Shown here in pieces: positions 1 to 14,535 of a stretch of 64,000 nt of DNA. A model generated the notes under the pieces. The model made no database searches, was not told where the DNA came from, and saw only the letters and a list, made by a program, of their open reading frames with translations. Location of the stretch: the NCBI GenBank assembly GCA_022605955.1, contig JAKCOZ010000003.1, positions 12,781,331 to 12,845,330 on the forward strand. Reading direction: 5' to 3'. Both the position numbers and the translations under genes were made by a program. This stretch comes from Rallus limicola (Eukaryota; Chordata; Aves; Gruiformes; Rallidae). Every line of letters starts with the position of its first letter. Position 1 is the first letter of the stretch.

Positions 1-3000
1 TCTGTACAATGCAGTTGAAAATACAGAGAGCGGGTGCAAAACAAAACAGGTGTAATTCAGTGATGTAGAGCTTAAAACAAGCAGCAGGCAGATTGCCTTT
101 GAAGTGATACCTGCTGAAATACTGTAGCTATGGGTCAATGTGACCCCCACAGCTTTGTACCTTTAGAGCTAGGCAAGACAGCTGCTGCTTTCAGGCCTAC
201 CCAGCCGCAACTCCTGTATGGTAAGTGTCTCCAGGAAGCTAAAGAGCATGTACTGAGAATTCACTTGTATCAGCTTGTACTGCTGATGCAGAGGTGGCAT
301 GTCAGGGGGAGAGAGAAGATTCTGAGTGCACTGATTAAGGAATACCGACCAAAATCTTTAACTGTGAGCTGACTAAAGGCCTCTGAAAGTCAGTGTTCCG
401 CAGCTGTACTTCTGCAGAGCACTCCAGGATGTCAGAAGCCCTTTCCCCATTCATGTCAGAAGTTTTGCATTCAGCAAATCATTTCAAAGTCAGCACAAAA
501 ATTTCACCTGAATATGTGTCACAAACCTGTGCTGGCCAAACATAATAATTACAGTATTTCTTAAGTGCTTGCTGCCCCTGTGTCAGTAATGGTGTGACCT
601 ACTCTAGCTGGTCAAAACCAGGCAGTTTCCATGTGTGTGCTAACTACTCCCTCGTCTTTACATTTACCTCCCACGCTAAATGTGGCTGGATTACTTTTGG
701 TCTTAACAAACAAACAAGTAAAAAGCTTTAAGGATGAAAGAAGTCCAAACTCTACCTGTCTAACAATATAACATTAGCCTTGTTTATTGTTCCTTCCATC
801 AGAATAGTATATGCAACCAACAGACATGACCAGAGTGATTTATGCTTGGCTGCAAGAATGCACCTCAGAAAGGGAGAAGTACCTGTCTCTTTAAACACAA
901 GAGGTTTGGTTATTTGGAAGGCTTGACAGTGCAGAGGGGAAGTGTCAGGGCAACTTTACTCACACCCACATGTTTAGCAACATCTTGCCACTGCTTAGTT
1001 TGAGTAGTTTCACAGAACAGATGCACTGTACATTCCATGGTATCTGTTTTTCTGCTGCTGTAAATACAGTCTCCTACACAAGTCTACATCAAATGGAGTA
1101 AAAGCCTTGAGTTACTGCAGTAGCACAGGAGATTCATCTGAAATCCCTTATAAAGAGCAGGGAAAAAAATTATCAGTCTGTGAAATGTGAGCATCGCACA
1201 GCTTCATCTCTTGACTGCTTAAGGACATTATTGACAGATGTGAAAGTGTAAAAGCAAGCCAGAAGAGCATGCAGAACATGTCTTGAATTTACAGACCAAA
1301 CCCTAAACTGGTGTTAAATAATATATCTGAATATCTGATACTCTAGGACTACGGTCTACTGTAATGGGAATGCAGAAAGGGAAAAACAGTATGTGGCATG
1401 GAAAGAAAGATGTGTTTATGAGGCACATATTTCCAGCAGAAGGAACTTTGAACAAAAGCATGCCTTAGATAGCAAAGCATACAGCACAGCAGTTGATTTT
1501 CTCCTTCGTGCCTTCAAGTCCTGGTGAGTGAATCAAGAGGAAGGATTCAGAGTGCCACCTGGTCCTTCAAAGAACCATTCTTGGATGCTTCCTTTTCACT
1601 GCCACAGGGCAAATCAGTCCTCTCTCTGTATCTAACTAACAGTGTAGATGTCCCAAATCTGCTGCTATTAATTACTGTTACTTGTCCCAGTCTTCTGCAT
1701 TGAGATGGGCTGCATCTGTCACAGCCCTGTCTTTTGTTCATATTTTTTAATTCTGGTTAAGCGTGGATAGTTAAACAGATACATAAAATCAACCAAGATC
1801 ATTTTGAGACAAAATTATAACAGTGCTGCATGATGTAATAATATCCTTCTTAGCTGCCTCTGATGAAACTTCCATGATTTTGTGATTCTCCTGCTCTGCT
1901 CCTAATCATTTTGCTTACTGTAGTCGCAATATAATTGCTAATTCTTCTTGATCCCAACAATATTGTTAATGAATTCAGGCATTTAAAGAAGTTAAATTGA
2001 AGTTCATGGATTTGTTTTCCCTACAAAGAGCTGTGGACATAATAAAAAGTACTGTCAGACAAAACATGCTTTTTCATCCAGTAGTCAGCAAATCAGAATG
2101 AGTAAAAATAAACTGCCTTATTTATTTTAGAAATGTTTCCATTTGGCTGAGCAGTTTCCTTTTGAATAGCCTAATTCAAATGCTTTACTAGATCCCAACT
2201 ACATTCTTTTCCTTAGACTGACTCATATTCTTTTCCCAAGAAGCTTTAACTTCTATGGAAGACTTAAACAAGGCTAAAGAAAACCAAATATGCAGTTCCA
2301 CGGAGTGGCCTTGAACAGTAAATAGTTCTAGTAGTGCAGATGTTTTTGTGTTACTGCAGCTCTGCCATCTGCTTGATAATGTAGTAGCCAAGTAGAAACC
2401 TTGAGGTAATGTAGACATAATAGCCCTACAATACAGTTCCTAGGGCAGGCCCCTGACAAGGATATGGCATCTGCTTTATCTTTCATCTGCAACCTCAACC
2501 TGACTTCAGAAAATCTACAAAACCTCTCTTGGCTTGAAACCAGTTACAACAGGGCTTTTCTTTAAAGGGTGCTGGGGATATTTCTCCCTGATGTCTCTGC
2601 AAGGACAACCTGTGTGGAGGTGAAACAGAGGGATGGGGTATGCTTACACATTTAAACAGGGAGGCACAAAATTGTTCCTTCAGGTCTGTAATATAGCTGA
2701 TTGTAGTCATGAGGCTGCACAGGCGGGCTGAGGAAGACAAAGAAGGAAGGAAAGGCCGTTTCCTATCTCACTGTAGATGCCAGGCCAGCAAAATCATTGA
2801 AAGTAGGATAAAGATACAGGAGACAGGGGTATATGTGTTTATTATACAGTAGGTACCTGCTTAATGAACACCCTGGCTGTGAATTTAAGGTGTGTATTTG
2901 CATTTTATAGTATTGTCCAGTAAGAGGGAGAAGGGTCACTCATGGTATTGGGAAGAGTGTATTCTTGGGAGACTTGATGACTTGGAATCAGCTCTGAGAT

Positions 3001-5343
3001 CAGTGGCAGCAGTGAATCCCAATGAGCCTGCTGGAATTCTTTTTTTCTTGTGTTTGTTTTTCTTTTTTTCTCCCAAGACCAACACCCAATTGTGCCCTGA
3101 ACCAGGCATTTGAGATGGTCTGAACAGCCAACATCTTGAACCAGAGTAAAGCCACTATAGGAAGTGCTCACGTAAGGAATGGGCTGTCACAGAGTTGTCA
3201 CAGGCTGTCACCTGTGTAGATTTTGGGAAGGCTGGCAGTGGCACACATGCACCATCCTCCTTTATGAATATAATACCATTACACCTTTCCTAATTTGCAT
3301 CCCGATTCATACCTCCACTTCTGAGGAATCCCAACCTAGGGATCTGGTTCAGTAGCTGCAGTGGTGTCCTGCAAGAGGACTTTTGGGGTAAAAAATAATA
3401 ATTAGAAGGCTTGAAACTTATTCACATTGTTGTGAAATACTGGGGAAAAGGTTAAAAGAGTCCAAGGAGGAGACTCGCAGACATGGTTGACTTTCTTTAA
3501 TATTGCTGGAGTTTTTAAAAATCAGGATGAGAAGGCAATTAATGAGATTTTATAGACTGAAGAGTAACTGCATTCCTAAGAAAAGTTATTTTTGAAAAAA
3601 ATGCAGATTTTCAGAAGATAGTCTAGAGCAAAAACAGGGAGTATGCACAGCTACCAACAGTGTCCAGCACCTGAAAAATCCTGGGACGGGTACTGAAAGG
3701 TGTAAACATTTTGGAACTATCTGCTGTCCAGAGAAAAACAAGTCAAACAAATAATGTTATCTTTATACAGTGTATGTTTAGTAGCAGAATAAAACTGTTT
3801 GTGGAATACTAAGTAACTGTCCAGAGATTCCTCATCCCAGAAGCCTTTCTCTAGTCATGAGAAAGACACTCAAAGCACAGTCTAAGCACCGCTTTACACA
3901 AGAAGTAATCAGTGAGAACAGAAGAACCTATTAGTTATGATATGTAAGAAAAGAGGATGACAGATTCTGGCTTAGGTACTTGAGGGTAATCAAATATGTG
4001 ACATGTCTTTTGAGATATTCTTTGCTTGTAGAAGCATTTTAGAAACTCACAGTATCCATAGGAAAGGAAAAATAAGTGTGCCTGCCTCCCAAAATACAAC
4101 CAGGTTTTTTCCACAGATATTATTCTTTCCTTCAATAATAATGTATATATGGAGAAATGGAGATTGATGAGGCATCTGATGAGTGCTCTCCAAGTATCTG
4201 ACAATCATGTTTGAAAAATGTAGGCTTTTATAAGATAAATAATTTTCTGAGATTATCCAGTCTTAGAAATAATGAAGAAGAAATTTTCAGCAATCACAGC
4301 AAAAGATGAGACACTGCAGAAAGGCCATCCCAGTAAGGCAGCCTGGGAAGTACACACTGAACCCCTTATTACCAGCTCAATTCAGAGGTACATATCATTG
4401 ATGACTTACTGCTTAAGGGAATAAAATTATGTCAGGACAAGTATTATAGCAAGCTTCAGATGGTGTAACAAACAGTAAAAGTCTGTAGAAAGATTAAAAA
4501 AAAAAAAGCAGTATGAAACCTGTAAAAAACAGTAAAGTGGACAGTGCAGTTCTACAAATGTAGAAACCAAACTCTAAAAGTATATTCTGGCAAAGATCAT
4601 GTTATAATGTTGTGTCATCAACTCAAAATTACATTATCAGAGGCTTTAATAATCATATTGCAGCACACTATAAATCTGTATTTGTCAAACATAGAGTATT
4701 CAAATTGATGTGTCTAATGATGTGTTCTCTGTAAGCGCTCAGGATTTTAAACAAATAGTGGAGGATTAAAGAGTTAAATGAGAAACATAAATTACCAGAT
4801 ATTACCCACTGAATTGTTTACAGGAAAGCACAATAGAAGAACAAAGTTTCGTCTTTGACAAAGGATCCAAGCTTGACTTTGCTGAAGTTCAGAACAGTAC
4901 CTTAAATTGAGACAATCCCCAGGAGAATTGCTAATTAACATGACATTGCAGCCAGAAACCTTTCTTAAACCAAGACAGCAAAAAGCATAATCGATCCCAA
5001 TTAATTTAAAAAGTCGTAACATTGCAAAGAATAGTAAAATGACCAAGGTTATAGGATGCCTGAAAATTATATTTACACCACAGCAGCATATGGTAGGCTC
5101 AAAGGGCTGTGGTTACTGAGGCAGCTGCTTGTACTTCTGTAAAACAAGCTTTCAAAGGACAACCTTTCAGGAAAAAGCTGACATTTGCCCTTTGCTTTAT
5201 ATTTAGTGGGAGATAGAAGCAACATGTAGCAGTGAAGTAAACATAAAGTGGAACAAGTGCAGAAATCTGTTTCTAACAGCTCTCACACGGAAAAAAGGAG
5301 TCAGCATCTGCAGCTAGCGGGAAGGAAAAGGAAGTAGCTCTTA

Positions 5344-5690
5344 GGATCACAGAATCATAAGATCTTTAAGGTTGGGAAAGAGCTTTAAGATTACCAAGTC
5401 CAACTGTCTGTCCACCACCATGTCAACTAAACCATGTCCTGGAGTGCTACATCTATACATTTTTTGAACATATTCAGGGATGGTGACTCCATGACCTCTC
5501 TGGGCAGCCTGTTCTAATGCCTGACCACTCTTTCAGTGAAGAAGTTTTTCCTAATATCTAATCTAAACCTCCCCTGATACAACTTGAGACCATTTCCTCT
5601 TGTTCTGTTGCTTGTTATCTGGGAGAAAGGCTAACCCCCAGCTCACTATAACCTCCTTTCAGGTAGCTGTAGACAAAGATAAGGTCTCTA
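5344..5690 (-). mobile_element. CR1 LINE fragment, 3' end
   Basis: Read on the minus strand this is the 3' part of a CR1. It ends in the usual tail (here atcacagaatcat on the + strand, followed by aggttggg) and contains the conserved blocks around 'caagtccaac' and 'gggcagcctgttc'. It is 5'-truncated and clearly diverged, so old. Confidence 0.85.
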
Positions 5691-5857
5691 GGGACCTGTG
5701 CCATCAAACACACTCTTGAAAGGGTTCCTGAGCACTTTTTAGATGGTTAATATTGAAAGTGCTTGTAATGTGAAAAGTTGCTATATAAACTTGAAATGTT
5801 ACATATTTTTATGTTAATGTCAAAGATAAGTTCAAGGACCACAGTGCCATCGGATAT

Positions 5858-6240
5858 TCCAGGTGAAGAGGGAGTTCAGGAGGTGCCTGGTGCAAGGCAT
5901 TGCTCCCATCAGTCAGCCCTGGGGTCAGGGAGGGAGCCTGCACAGCCCGCGGGCAGCCTGTCCTCCAGGGGAAAGATTTCAGCTGGTCCCAACCTCTCCA
6001 GTCCTTGACCTGCTCACTGTGCCCCTCTAAGAATCTGGCAGCCCCCACAGGCACTCCAGCTGCTTTTAGGTGTTACAAAGGAGCCCCTTGTCCAAACTGA
6101 ACCAGCCCTGGTGCTCCAGCCTCTGTGCACATCACTGGCGCAAGCTGGGTATTCAAGTATGCCCTCTATAGGTCCCATCCATGGAGTCTCTCCCACCACC
6201 TGTAGTGTGCACAGTTGCCTTTGAACTGTGAGTGTGGCTA
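5858..6240. other. GC-rich block of unknown origin, ending near a poly-A run
   Basis: About 380 bases that are markedly richer in G and C than the flanks. A 13-base A run follows after about 55 bases (near 6297). The composition and the A run could reflect an old retroposed fragment, but no open frame or family match was recognised. Confidence 0.3.
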
Positions 6241-9200
6241 TGGGCCTGCTTCCTTAAGGAGCCTGATTCCCCTTGCAAATGCTAAAAGCTTTGTGGAAAA
6301 AAAAAAAAAAGAAAATCCAAGGGATAAAAATCATAAAGGAAGCCACATTATTTTATAATTTTATTTCTGGGCATATATAAATCTGTATTTGAGAACTTGG
6401 TAGCTCCTTGCTGAACAGACCTGAAATAAGCAGACCCTATCATTTCCTGTCACAAGTATGGTCTGGAGAACAGAGGAATTTGAAGTCCTGTGCTACAACA
6501 CTGGCCCAAGGAGTAAAAAACTGCTGTGATATAATAGGAAAAGATGGCTCAGTGCTTTTATATTGAGATCAGTAATAAAAATCAGCGTGCACTTCAGTGA
6601 AGAGTGGGAAATAGGCTGGAAGGAATAAAACCCCTGAATGTTCAAGGCCAGCTAAGGTGACATCTGCATGGGAAGGAAAAAAAAAATCACAAAAGCATCA
6701 TCACTACACGATGCTTAAAGCCACCGAACAGCCAGGCAACACAGATGTTGCAATTAGTGTGGCTCCTGGCTGCACCGTATTATGCAAAGCTGCACGTTTT
6801 CGGGTATTCTGTAGTTAAACCTGTGTCTGACACTGGTTTTGCTGTCATGTATCTGTGTGATCACATGCAGCAGAGGTTATGGTGCTGCCACCTAAAGATA
6901 TGAAACAGAGAAAGGCAATACAGTCGTAGCATGACAATTTTTTGTGCCCTTTTCAGGTGTAAAATTAATAAACCAGCCACTATGTTAAAAAGCCTGGTCT
7001 GATATAAATAAAGGTGACAAATTCCTAGATAGCTTATAAAAGGTTTAGCTTCAAATTACCTGGGTTTGGTCACAGCTTGTTTACTAGAATGTGACAGAAT
7101 TTTTTGTTGATGTGACTTGTGCACTGCAAAGTCAGAAAGGTGCACAGATGAGTACAATAAATTATTTGGAATGTGCATCTACACCACATTCAGGTGCTCA
7201 GCGTGTGCCCTACATCGAATAAAGTCCTTTATGTAGAGGTAAAGAAGTGTAGGCAGATTTTAATGGGGGGCAGCTAACTATAAAATGATCTGTTTTGTAT
7301 CAATCTGTGCCTCACCTGATTTGTCCTGTGCCCACGGCCAGTGTGTAAGGAGATTGAAGGCAGCAACAAAGGGAGCTGTGTGTGAGCCTGACCAGACGTG
7401 ACAGGCAGGTTTATGTTGCTGACTGCTGCCACAGTGGGGCCTGTCAGCAAATCACTGGAAGGTATGTTTAAAATAACTTCCATCTTAACCATGGCACCTG
7501 TGAACACTTTTCATATCCCGGCCATCTTAGGCCAGGACCTCACTTGTATCTAACAGTGGTAATGAAAAGCAAAGCAGCATGCTTCTTCCTACTCAGTTGA
7601 TTTGTCTCTGTCCACTGTGCCTGGGGATAGTCTTTTTTTCAGGGCTACTGCCAAATATTTGCAATAGACAGGTGACAAATACCATCTTCACAGGGCACCA
7701 CTGAGCTTCTTACCCTTGTCCTTTGGTGGGATCAACGGCAAACTGCCTGGTAAGGTGTTCTACCCATATCAAAGAGTATCGATATATACTGAATACATAC
7801 TTCAGTGTTCACCAGCTTCACACCCCAAGACAGCAATCACTTACCTGATATACATAAAAGAGGGTCACATTCTTTTTTTGTATATATTTAGTATCTATGG
7901 AGAAGTTTGGAAAATTCCCAGGTCTCTCAGTTCCTTTTTCTAATCAGTAAATCAAATCCACACTTGACTGAAACTTAGATCACTTACCTTAGGAAGTGAT
8001 TCAATAATGTAGCTGAAGAGACAATTAATTAATATAGCTTTAATATAAGGAGAATTTGTGTGTTTTGAGAATAGAAAGTATTTGCGTGTTTTGGATTTTA
8101 GTAGAATGAAATTTGTAGACATTTTTCCTCATTCATTTCTCCAAACCTGATAAAATTAGCAGCTGATACATTTAGCATATGATTTGCATTGTGCTTTAAT
8201 TTCTACTATCCTTCCTGTCATCTGACCAGTGGACATGATAAAATTATGCAGCAAAGCTGTTCATTTTCCTTGTTTTTATGAAACTTTACATTTCGTCCAA
8301 TTAAATTATTTTATTTAATATAATATTATGCAAATTTGGTTTATAACCTAGATTATTATTTCACCAAACGTAGAATGCATTTGTGTTCTATATGCAATGT
8401 ATATTCATAAAAAAACAGAGTTAGAGTATTTAATCTGGAACTCCATAAATTCAAAGCTCTTATAACTAAAACTAGTTTAGAATTAACATGTAAATTACAA
8501 ATCATTAAACATGAACACCAAATTCACCCCTCCCTCTCCTCTTCCACCCACCCTCCCAATATTTATATCCTTTGTTAAAATGGGCACATGGCTTTGTAAA
8601 AAATCCTAGGAAGGGTGTTTGGGGTGGGTTTTTTGAGCCCTCCTTTGCTCACAGTTTTGTAAGATATTAAAGATGACAGCTGGAAAACCATGCAAGCAGT
8701 ACTGAAACCAAATATAATAGTTCACTGGCAATTTCCTAAGAACAGTTATTTTTAATTACTTGTGTATAACCATTCAGTGGAAAATCACACTTGTCACAGT
8801 AAATTTCATCTAGCTATGATCAAAACCAAACAGCTGATTTTAATATTTTTGCTATACTTTCTCATTTTTTCTGTTGCTTATTATATAGTGCATTAAAATA
8901 ATGCAATGCTGATTTGTCAGATAGTCATTTGGTGATAATGCAAAAACTATAGTGCTACATCTAGCAAAAAACCCCACTTTATATTAGACAGTACTTCTTA
9001 TGTAATATAAAACCAGTGTGAATGCTTCAAATAGTAAAAAACTTTTAAACTAAAGGGTAATGAGCTCTTGGTTGAATCATCTAGCAATGAAATAATTAGG
9101 ATTCATATCATATTTACAAGTAATCACTGCTGATTGTTATGCATTCTGAAAACACACCAAGTCACATGCATAGTGATGATTCATAATCTCTTTCCTTTTC

Positions 9201-9976
9201 GCACACAAACACACACACATGTGGATGCACATGTATGCACAAACATACTCCTGAAAAGGGAAGAAGGACTGTTGGTCATATGTGGTCATATGTAAGTCAA
9301 GAGCAGGAAACAATTTCCTAGAGTGAACTGCAAGTTTTAGGCTTTTTGGTGCTCATTATTTTATATTTTTTGTGGTGTTTTTCTCCCTAGACATATTTAA
9401 ACACAGAACCTAATTAGAGGTTATATTGGATTACTACCAATCTTACTTCTTTCTCATCCTGAGGAGAGGCTGGGTCTTTTTATTTAAGAAGACAGTTAGC
9501 TGTTAAAGCAAACACAGAATGCATTCAGGCTTCTTTTTTGCCTTCTGACTGTATTTGCTACCTGTTTCTTTGCAAAGCCCACAAGGGAAAAAAAATATAT
9601 ATATACTTCATGTAAATTTGAAACAAAAATTCCTTACTGAGATTGGTACTGAGTGGTTGGTGCCTCTGAATCACAGAGGCCTTTCAATGGAAGTTCAGAA
9701 GTTAACATACAAACTAAGACACTGGAATTACAGAAGGCAATTTTCTTTATTGGCCTTCAAAATGTGTTTGAGGGCATAGTCTTTACAACACAGCTGTCTA
9801 CACCAACCAGCTACAATTTTTTACACGTGAGCTAACAGCATTTACTGAATAAAGCTTTGCACAGCTGGTTTTTTGTTTGCCCTTTTGGCATTTTAATACG
9901 TGTGCATAAATCAAGCAAATTTTGTGGTTTAAAATCATTGCCCGAAAACCTGACAGAGTAAACTGCTTACCAATAA

Positions 9977-10015
9977 ATACATAGATAAATAGATAGATAG
10001 ATAGATAGATAGATA
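9977..10015. repeat. GATA microsatellite
   Basis: Seven or so tandem copies of the tetramer GATA, with an imperfect start (atagataaatagata). A typical polymorphic simple repeat. Confidence 0.9.
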
Positions 10016-12613
10016 CACCTAATGTGGAATAAAAGAGTGAAACAGCCTTGCCTGGACCTGAGCCTGAGCACACAAAGTGATTTAGTATAGCAAAGCAGAG
10101 CAGGACACCCGCTTCTTAAATGCTGTTGTTTCATTTGTCTTTTAGGTTTGGTTCCTTCTCAGGTGTGTACTTATGGTACAAGAAGATCCCTTCTGTTCAC
10201 AGGTGCATGGAAAATAGCCTATTACCTGCTCCATCGGGACACATAACGATCCTTCCAGTTTTTATACAATCTCTGCTTTGCACAGCATTTCCCCATTGTC
10301 TGGTCAAGTTGTAGAGGGCTATTGCAATGCAAGCAATAAACACTAATAACCAAGGCATAGGTAAATAAAAAATATGACCAGCTTCCTTCTCATCCACCAC
10401 CCACATATGCCAGGACAACCTTCCCTGCTGTCACTCCTGCGTAAGCTGCCACAGAGAGCTTCTGGTGCCTGCCCTAGTAAAGGTGACAGTGTTATTTCCC
10501 CCCTTCCAGAGACACTGCTGCCTGCTGCACCACACAGCCATCGATGTCTGATTATCAGCAACACCAAACAGCCCTTTATCTTATCAAAACACCTGAGATG
10601 ATAATTCTCTGCCAGTTGTACTGCACAGTCCTTTTTTTCCCTACACACTGCATTTAAGAACACTTCTGCAATTCCACCTGATAACGGGAGCTAGGACAGA
10701 CAAGGAAATCCTGCTGTTGCCTGTGCCAACCCTTAACTGTGAAATTAAGTGTTTTATACAGCAAAAATATTTCCTTATGAGTCTCTGCAATTAAATATTA
10801 AGTTTCATGTACAAGCAAATAATGTTACACTACAAGAAGAGTCGACCTTTGAATGGAAAAATGTCTTTCTCAGAGCTGCTCTGTTGCACACAGTTTCTGC
10901 AAACAGACTTCCATTTTAGTGCTGGGGGATGTACAGCACCCTTAACTTTCCCTAGAAAAATCACTGAATGTGACAGGATTAAGGCCTAAATGCTTTAAAA
11001 AGCTTCTGGTACCATTCAGTTGCTCAGACAGGGATTAAAACTACTGCAGGCAGTAGCAAAAGTGGTAAATATTGACTCAGCAGTAAATAAAATCAGTCCA
11101 TTGAGGTGGAGTGTACAGTATGTGGTACAGCACGAGTCACGAGAAAGCATTATTGCTCTTGGGCAGATTAAACTGTTTACATCACTAAAGCACATGCTGT
11201 TTCAGGAAAGTCACAGTCTTCATTAAACACAGGGACACTCACAGCAAAATTTAAACAAAGAAATTGTGTGTTCTTTACTTTATGCAAAAAGTTATTACAC
11301 ACATGTGTAAATTTTAGGTCCTGTCAACAACTATGTAAGAAAATCTTACAATTTTTTATTTATAAAATGGAGAATGTTTCAATACCATTCTCTCCTATGC
11401 AAACACAAGCACTTTTTTATGAGTTAAACAGATCGCATGCAGGTGATCAAGTGATGCGAAAGTTTAATAGCTCTTTTCAAGCCTTGTTAAATGTGGTTAG
11501 TTCCACTCAAAATGGTAACCGTAGTGCCATTTTCTACTCCGCATATAGCAGCATATGTGAGTCTACAACTAGGCTGAAATGGTAGTGTTTTATTCATCCA
11601 AGCTACTTTCCTTTTTGTTTCCACTGAGCTATGAATATGCCTTCAAATGGTGGAAGAAATTTGCAGTAACACAACGATGATTTGGTTACTCTTGCTCTCT
11701 CTTCGGGGGATAAAAGCAATATATAGAAGGTGATACTAATATTAAAAAAGCAAGTATGCCTAAGCAGTCAGGCTCCCTGCATACATCTATGTGAATATCT
11801 GAGCAGAAGAACATGGCTCTGTTACTGAAACACAGCAAGCAGAGAAAGAAACCACTCGGGAGCTTTCACTGTATACCAGTAAAACTGCTGGCAAAAGAAC
11901 AAAAAGGGACACTAACTGGCCAAGTGCCTGTGCAATAAGATGGTGTTTGAGGGGGGAATGGTTTATATTTTAGTTAAGCTGCAACAGGAGAACAGCAGGC
12001 TAGCGTGCTTCATATTTTTGTTTCCCGATACTTGAAAGACCACATGCTTAAATCTGTGTGTAGCTATGGGTCAGTTACTAGTCCTCTGTCACGTTTTTAC
12101 AATGCCCTCCTGGAACTCTAAAGCCTAAACATAACCTTAAAGAGGTGAAAGGTTGGAAAAGACAGTAAAATCACTTTTTCTCTTTTCAGCCTAGCCCTTT
12201 TCAAAGGCCTAAAATTTAAACTTTTGTTTGTGATAGATTTGTGGCGATACTGAATTTGGAACAGAAATACAAACACATGATATAAACATGAGAGGAATGG
12301 TAAAGTGATTGTGTCATACCTCAGATAACTTTGTTAGGGACACCTATGAAGAGTTTCACCCTTTTAAGTATGACATGGAAAACATATACGAAAGTGCAAA
12401 ATATTTAATGAAATATTCTCCATTAGAATAGCCTGGAAGTATGAATGGAATATCAAGTATGTGAATGTGGAAAAATGTATTAATTTTATTATCATTTACC
12501 ATTTAATTGTAAACTAAAAAAAAGTATTTGGTATTACACTCAACCTGTCATCAACTGTATCTCTCAAGAAGAACATCAACTTATTGAATAATTTACATAA
12601 AAAGGACAAATAT

Positions 12614-14535
12614 AATAGAATCATAGGGGTTGGAAGGGACCTCGTGGGTCCAACCCCCCTGCCAAAGCAGCTCCCTAGCTCATATTGCACAGACAGGCGT
12701 CCAGACAGGTCTTGAATATCTCCAGAGAACGAGACTCCACCACCCCCCTGGGCAGCCTGTCCCAGGGCTCTGTCACCCTCACTGGGGAAAAGTTCTTCCA
12801 CATGTTGGTGTGGAACTTCCTGTGCTCCAACTTGCAGCCATTGCCCTTTGTTCTGTCTCCACAGACCACTGAAAAGGGGTTGGCTGATTCCCCCTGCATC
12901 CCATGCTTAAGATATTTATAAACATTAATAAGGTCCCCCCTTAGTCTTCTTTTCTCAAGGCTGAACAGTCCCAGCTCACTCAGCCTTTCCTCATAGGGAA
13001 GATGCTCCAGGCCCCTAATCATCTTTGTAGCCCTCCTCTGGACTCTCTCCAGGAGATCCCTGTGTTTTTTATACCAGGGAGCCCAGAACTGGACACAATA
13101 CTCCAGGTGGGGCCTGACCAGGGCAGAGTAGAAGGGGAGGATCACCTCCTTTGACCTGCTGCCCATAACTCCTCCTGATGCACCCCAGGATCCCATTGGC
13201 TCTCTTAGCCACCAGGGCACCCTGCTGGCTCATGGCCAACCTGTCATCAACCAGGACCCCCAGGTCCTTCTCCACAGAGCTCTTCTCCAGCAGGTCATCC
13301 CCCAGCCTGTACTGATACAAACAGTTATTCCTTCCCAGGTGCAAGACTCTACACTTGCTTTTGTTGAGCCTCACCTGGTTTCTCCCTGCCCAGCTCTCCA
13401 GCCTGTCCAGGCCTCACTAAATGGCAGCGCAGTGTTCCTGTGTGTCAGCCACTCCTCCCAGCTTTGTATCATCAGCACTTGCTGAGGGTGGATGCTATTC
13501 CCTCATCAAGGTCGTTGATGAAGATATTAAACAGGACTCGACCCAACACCGAGCCCTGGGGAACACCGCTAGTCACAGGCCTCCAGTCAGACTCTGCTCC
13601 ACTGATCACCACCCTCCGAGCTCGGTCCGACAGCCAATTCTCAACCCACCTCACTGTCCTCTCATCCATCCCATGCTCTCTCAGCTTTGCTATCAGGATG
13701 TCATGGGAGACAGTATCAAAAGCCTTGCTGAAGTCAAGGTAGATGACATCCACTGCTCTCCCTCCATCCACCCAGCCGATGATGACATCATAGAAGGCTA
13801 TGGGATTGGTCAAGCATGATCCCCCCTTGGTGAGTCCATGCTGACTCCTCCTCATGACCTTCTTCTCTTCCAATTGCTTGGAGATGGCATCCAGAACAAG
13901 CTGTTCCATCACCTTTCCAGGGACAGAGGTGAGGCTGACTGGCCTATAGTTGCTAGGATCCTCCTGGCCCTTTTTAAAGACCAGAGTGACACTGGCTATC
14001 CTCCAGTCTTCAGGCACTTCTCCTGTTCTCCAAAACCTGTTGAAGATGATAGAGAATGGCTCAGCAATCACTTCTGCCAGCTCCTTCAGCACACGTGGAT
14101 GCATCCCATCTGGGCCCATGGATTTGTGTGCATTAATCCCTTTGAGACACTCCTGGACCACCCCCACCTCAACCAGAGGGAAGCTCCTCATTTCCCAAAC
14201 ACTCCTACTTTCATCCAGTGTCTGAGGGTCCTGAGGGACCTTGGAAATGAAGACCGAAGCAAAGAAGGCATTCAGTATCTCCACCTTCTCAGCATCCCCT
14301 GCTACCAGGACACCGGCCTTGTTCAGCAAGGGACCCACATTATCCCTGGTCATCCTCTTACTATTCACATATCTAAAAAACCCTTTCTAGTATCCTTTTT
14401 GTCCCTTGCCAGTTTCATTTCCAAGTGGGCCTCAGCCTTCCTAGTCAAGTCCCTACAGGCCCTGACAACATTCCTATATTCATCCCAGGTGCTCAGACAC
14501 TTCTTCCACAATTCACAGACCTTCTGCTTCCCAAT
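12614..14535 (-). mobile_element. CR1 LINE, long 5'-truncated copy with broken ORF2
   Basis: About 1.9 kb of CR1 on the minus strand, from the end of the endonuclease-RT linker (RNVVRACRDLTRKAEAHLEM) through the reverse transcriptase and the C-terminal region ([20 protein letters not shown]) to the 3' end near 12614. It has at least three frame breaks: one at a T run near 14,385, one in RT motif C near 13,475 and one near 13,170. Its 3' kilobase is a near-identical inverted partner of the copy at 43.35-44.35 kb, which suggests a recent origin. Confidence 0.93.
13472..14368 (-). pseudogene. CR1 reverse-transcriptase fragment (298 codons)
   Basis: The longest open stretch of the CR1 ORF2. It carries RT signatures: [33 protein letters not shown] (motif A, with the catalytic Asp) and GVPQGSVLG (motif B). 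It stops at STLSKC, exactly where the family reads on into the FADD catalytic motif, because two bases are missing there. It cannot encode an active RT. Confidence 0.9.

Larger units (their letters stand above)
1..12614. other. Intergenic DNA, repeat-poor, no gene recognised
   Basis: About 12.6 kb of AT-rich sequence. Only short open frames are present (up to ~105 codons), with no recognisable domain, codon pattern or splice-linked series on either strand. The recognised contents are the CR1 tail at 5.3-5.7 kb, a GC-rich block at 5.86-6.24 kb and a GATA microsatellite near 10.0 kb. In mammals DTWD2 lies upstream of DMXL1 in divergent orientation; none of its exons was recognised here. Confidence 0.6.

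Noticed and set aside
9977..10015. GATA repeat as a CRISPR-like array
   Set aside because: It is a plain tetranucleotide microsatellite with no spacers; the window is eukaryotic.
11020..11585. Two neighbouring open frames (68 and 105 codons) as possible exons
   Set aside because: No similarity recognised, no convincing splice signals linking them, and codon content looks random.
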